In this document: one piece after another, positions 62,471 through 64,000 of the stretch
How the letters are laid out: each line of letters begins with the position of its first letter
Position numbering within the stretch: position 1 is the stretch's first letter
Source: Nothopassalora personata
Taxonomy: Eukaryota > Ascomycota > Dothideomycetes > Mycosphaerellales > Mycosphaerellaceae
Assembly (NCBI GenBank): GCA_033816765.1
Contig: CM066287.1
Coordinates: forward strand, 124,001 to 188,000
DNA: 64,000 bases
Direction: 5' to 3'
Position numbers and translations under genes: made by a program
Notes under the pieces: generated by a model
What the model was told of the DNA's origin: nothing
Database searches by the model: none
What the model saw: only the letters and a program-made list of their open reading frames with translations

Positions 62471-64000
62471 GTCCGTTTTGATACTCCCGAATCTTCTGCT
62501 GACAGTTTCGTAGGTTTTCTTTTGGTTCCCAGGTATTTTCTGATTCGTCGTATCCCTTCCATTTGATAAGGTATCGCTGACCCTTTTTATCTAGGATTTT
62601 TTCGACTTCGAATTCGTTTTCTGCTTCCGGTTCGAAATGGAAGCTCTCCTGGCAGGGTGTTTCGGCGTCTGCGGGTTCCAACTTAGAGATATGGAAGACT
62701 GGGTGGATTCTTGCGTCTAGTGGTAGTCGTAGGCGGTAGTTAACTGGTCCTACGACTTTGTCGATTAAAAATGGTCCGACCTTGACGTGATCCAGTTTCT
62801 TGGTCTGTCTTCTTGTTCTCAAGTTTTTTGTGAGGAGATAGACCTTATCCCCCTTTTTTAGCAGAGGTGCCATTTTTCTCGTGTCCTGCCGTTGTTGAGA
62901 CAGTTTTCGTTGTGCATCTTCGATCGCCTTGCGTGTTTCTTTGTGCACTTCCTTAAGAGTATCCGTCGTCACGATTGCTCTCTCGGCCTGTGGATGGGAT
63001 CCAGGTATTCCGAATAGGTTAGGATCTTTACCAAAGTTCGCATAAAATGGCGTCGTTGAAGTTGTCTCCGATTTGTGGTTGTTTAGTGCAATCTGCGCTA
63101 TTGGCAGTAATGAAACCCAGTTGTCTTGTGCATAGTTGATGTAGTGTCGTAGGTATTGTTCTAGCGTTTGATTCATCCTTTCGGTTTGTCCGTCTGTCTC
63201 CGGATGATATGCTGTTGACAGCTTGTGTTTGATTCCGATCGTTCCCATAAGCGTCTTCCAGTAGTTTGATGTGAATAGCTTGTCTCTGTCCGTTATAAAC
63301 GCTTGAGGGAATCCGTGGTATCGGATAAGTCTATCCAGTACGAGGTATCCGAGCTGCTCTGCATTGTACGTTTCTGATGCAGGAATGAAGTGTGCGTATT
63401 TCGTAAGTCTATCAACCATGACTAGTATCATGTCGTATGGTTGTTTCGTAACTTGATCTCTTGACGGTGGGAGTTTCGTAATAAAGTCCATTGTGACTTC
63501 GTCCCATGGTTTCGTCGGTGGTGTCCTGAACTGTAGGTGACCGTATTTTGCATGTCTCGCAGCCTTGTTTCGTTGGCAGTGTACGCATTGTTTAATGTAG
63601 CGTGACACCTTAAGTCTCATCTGTGGAAAGGAGAAACTGCGCTGTATTAGGTCCATAGTTTTTGAAGTTCCAGGGTGTCCATAAGTTGGTCCGTCGTGAT
63701 GTTGTCGTATGCATTCTTCTTCTCGATCCTTAGGTACTTGGTATTTTCCTTGCGATATAGGGAATTGTTCGTTCCTGTCGCCTAATATCCGTACGATGTT
63801 GTTGAATTCTCTTGTGTTGGCACTAAGACTTCCGTCGGGGTTCGTCTTTAATATCTTATGTTGCACTGGTTCTTTTCCTTCCATGTAGTCGCTTCTTCGG
63901 CTCAGCGCGTCGGCGCGGCCATTCTCTCGTCCTGGAGTATATTTGATTTCGAACTTATACTGTCCTAGCAGCTCCGACCAGCGGGCTTGCCTTCGGGTAA
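62460..64000 (-). CDS. pol: Chromovirus B Pol, C-terminal part (RNase H end, integrase, chromodomain)
   Basis: The open frame continues beyond the window edge at 64000. Integrase HHCC (HHDG..HPGT..CVHC) and DDE motifs (MDFITKLP, ITDRDKLF, YHPETDGQTER) are intact, and the chromodomain FEVEKILDKKGQRYLIKWKG..ENTWEP is present. Only scattered substitutions separate it from element A until the last about ten residues (REYQNGRLE here, QEYYKTKKRPAD in A). The stop overlaps the end of the tRNA-like module on the other strand. Confidence 0.93.
   Translation of the reverse strand, partial: TRRQARWSELLGQYKFEIKYTPGRENGRADALSRRSDYMEGKEPVQHKILKTNPDGSLSANTREFNNIVRILGDRNEQFPISQGKYQVPKDREEECIRQHHDGPTYGHPGTSKTMDLIQRSFSFPQMRLKVSRYIKQCVHCQRNKAARHAKYGHLQFRTPPTKPWDEVTMDFITKLPPSRDQVTKQPYDMILVMVDRLTKYAHFIPASETYNAEQLGYLVLDRLIRYHGFPQAFITDRDKLFTSNYWKTLMGTIGIKHKLSTAYHPETDGQTERMNQTLEQYLRHYINYAQDNWVSLLPIAQIALNNHKSETTSTTPFYANFGKDPNLFGIPGSHPQAERAIVTTDTLKEVHKETRKAIEDAQRKLSQQRQDTRKMAPLLKKGDKVYLLTKNLRTRRQTKKLDHVKVGPFLIDKVVGPVNYRLRLPLDARIHPVFHISKLEPADAETPCQESFHFEPEAENEFEVEKILDKKGQRYLIKWKGYDESENTWEPKENLRNCQQKIREYQNGRLE

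Larger units (their letters stand above)
61309..64000 (-). mobile_element. Chromovirus B, 3' part, not RIP-mutated
   Basis: 3' LTR 61309-61717 (409 bp), then a polypurine tract, antisense ORF, tRNA-like module and the 3' half of pol, running out of the window. pol is nearly identical to that of element A, but U3, the antisense ORF and the pol tail differ strongly. Confidence 0.92.

Overview
The window looks like a filamentous ascomycete chromosome (Pezizomycotina, quite possibly a Dothideomycete). The few host genes have short 50-65 bp introns with GT..AG ends. The rest is transposon sequence, much of it carrying a repeat-induced point mutation (RIP) signature: aligning 1-3522 with the intact copy at about 23275-26790 shows mainly CA->TA and TG->TA changes, while CG is largely kept. 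Nothing suggests a bacterial or organellar origin.

Host genes lie in two islands. Island 1 (4407-7355) has a spliced alpha/beta hydrolase of the BEM46/ABHD12-13 type on the minus strand and one doubtful small gene. Island 2 (36009-38570) has a spliced multi-pass membrane protein, probably EXPERA/emopamil-binding-like, and a 109-residue single-pass membrane protein, both on the plus strand. The hydrolase and the EXPERA-like gene are divergent, and the gap between their starts is filled by a 28.6 kb transposon nest bounded by a 30-bp perfect inverted repeat (7356-7385 / 35979-36008).

The nest in likely order of insertion: a RIP-degraded two-gene DNA transposon with an integrase-core (DDE) transposase remnant; a RIP-degraded Ty3/gypsy element D (9388-18467, TSD CTAGA); then four elements without RIP: a 1.4 kb non-autonomous LTR element inside D (15259-16623, TSD GAAAT), a solo LTR (18883-19230, TSD TAGGA), an intact chromovirus A (19809-26790, TSD ATTGC, identical LTRs) and an intact Ty3/gypsy element C (27249-34667, TSD GTATG, identical LTRs).

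Right of island 2 is a RIP-degraded Ty1/copia element (38571-55936), split by a 12.6 kb RIP-degraded Ty3/gypsy element (about 40081-52664). That giant element carries an unmutated 760-bp retroposon (49250-50009) whose first 78 bases fold as an HDV-like self-cleaving ribozyme. Next come a RIP-degraded chromovirus F (55937-61308) and a young chromovirus B (61309 to the window end). The window starts with a RIP-degraded chromovirus E (1-3522) and the 3' end of another chromodomain element.

Most notable: the HDV-like ribozyme retroposon; an antisense cysteine-rich/coiled-coil ORF plus a tRNA-like module between pol and the 3' LTR of chromoviruses A and B; a textbook -1 frameshift site in element C; self-priming primer-binding sites in unrelated LTR families; a GTCACGTGAC box in several LTR families; and a 16-bp palindrome core at the module borders of the giant element.
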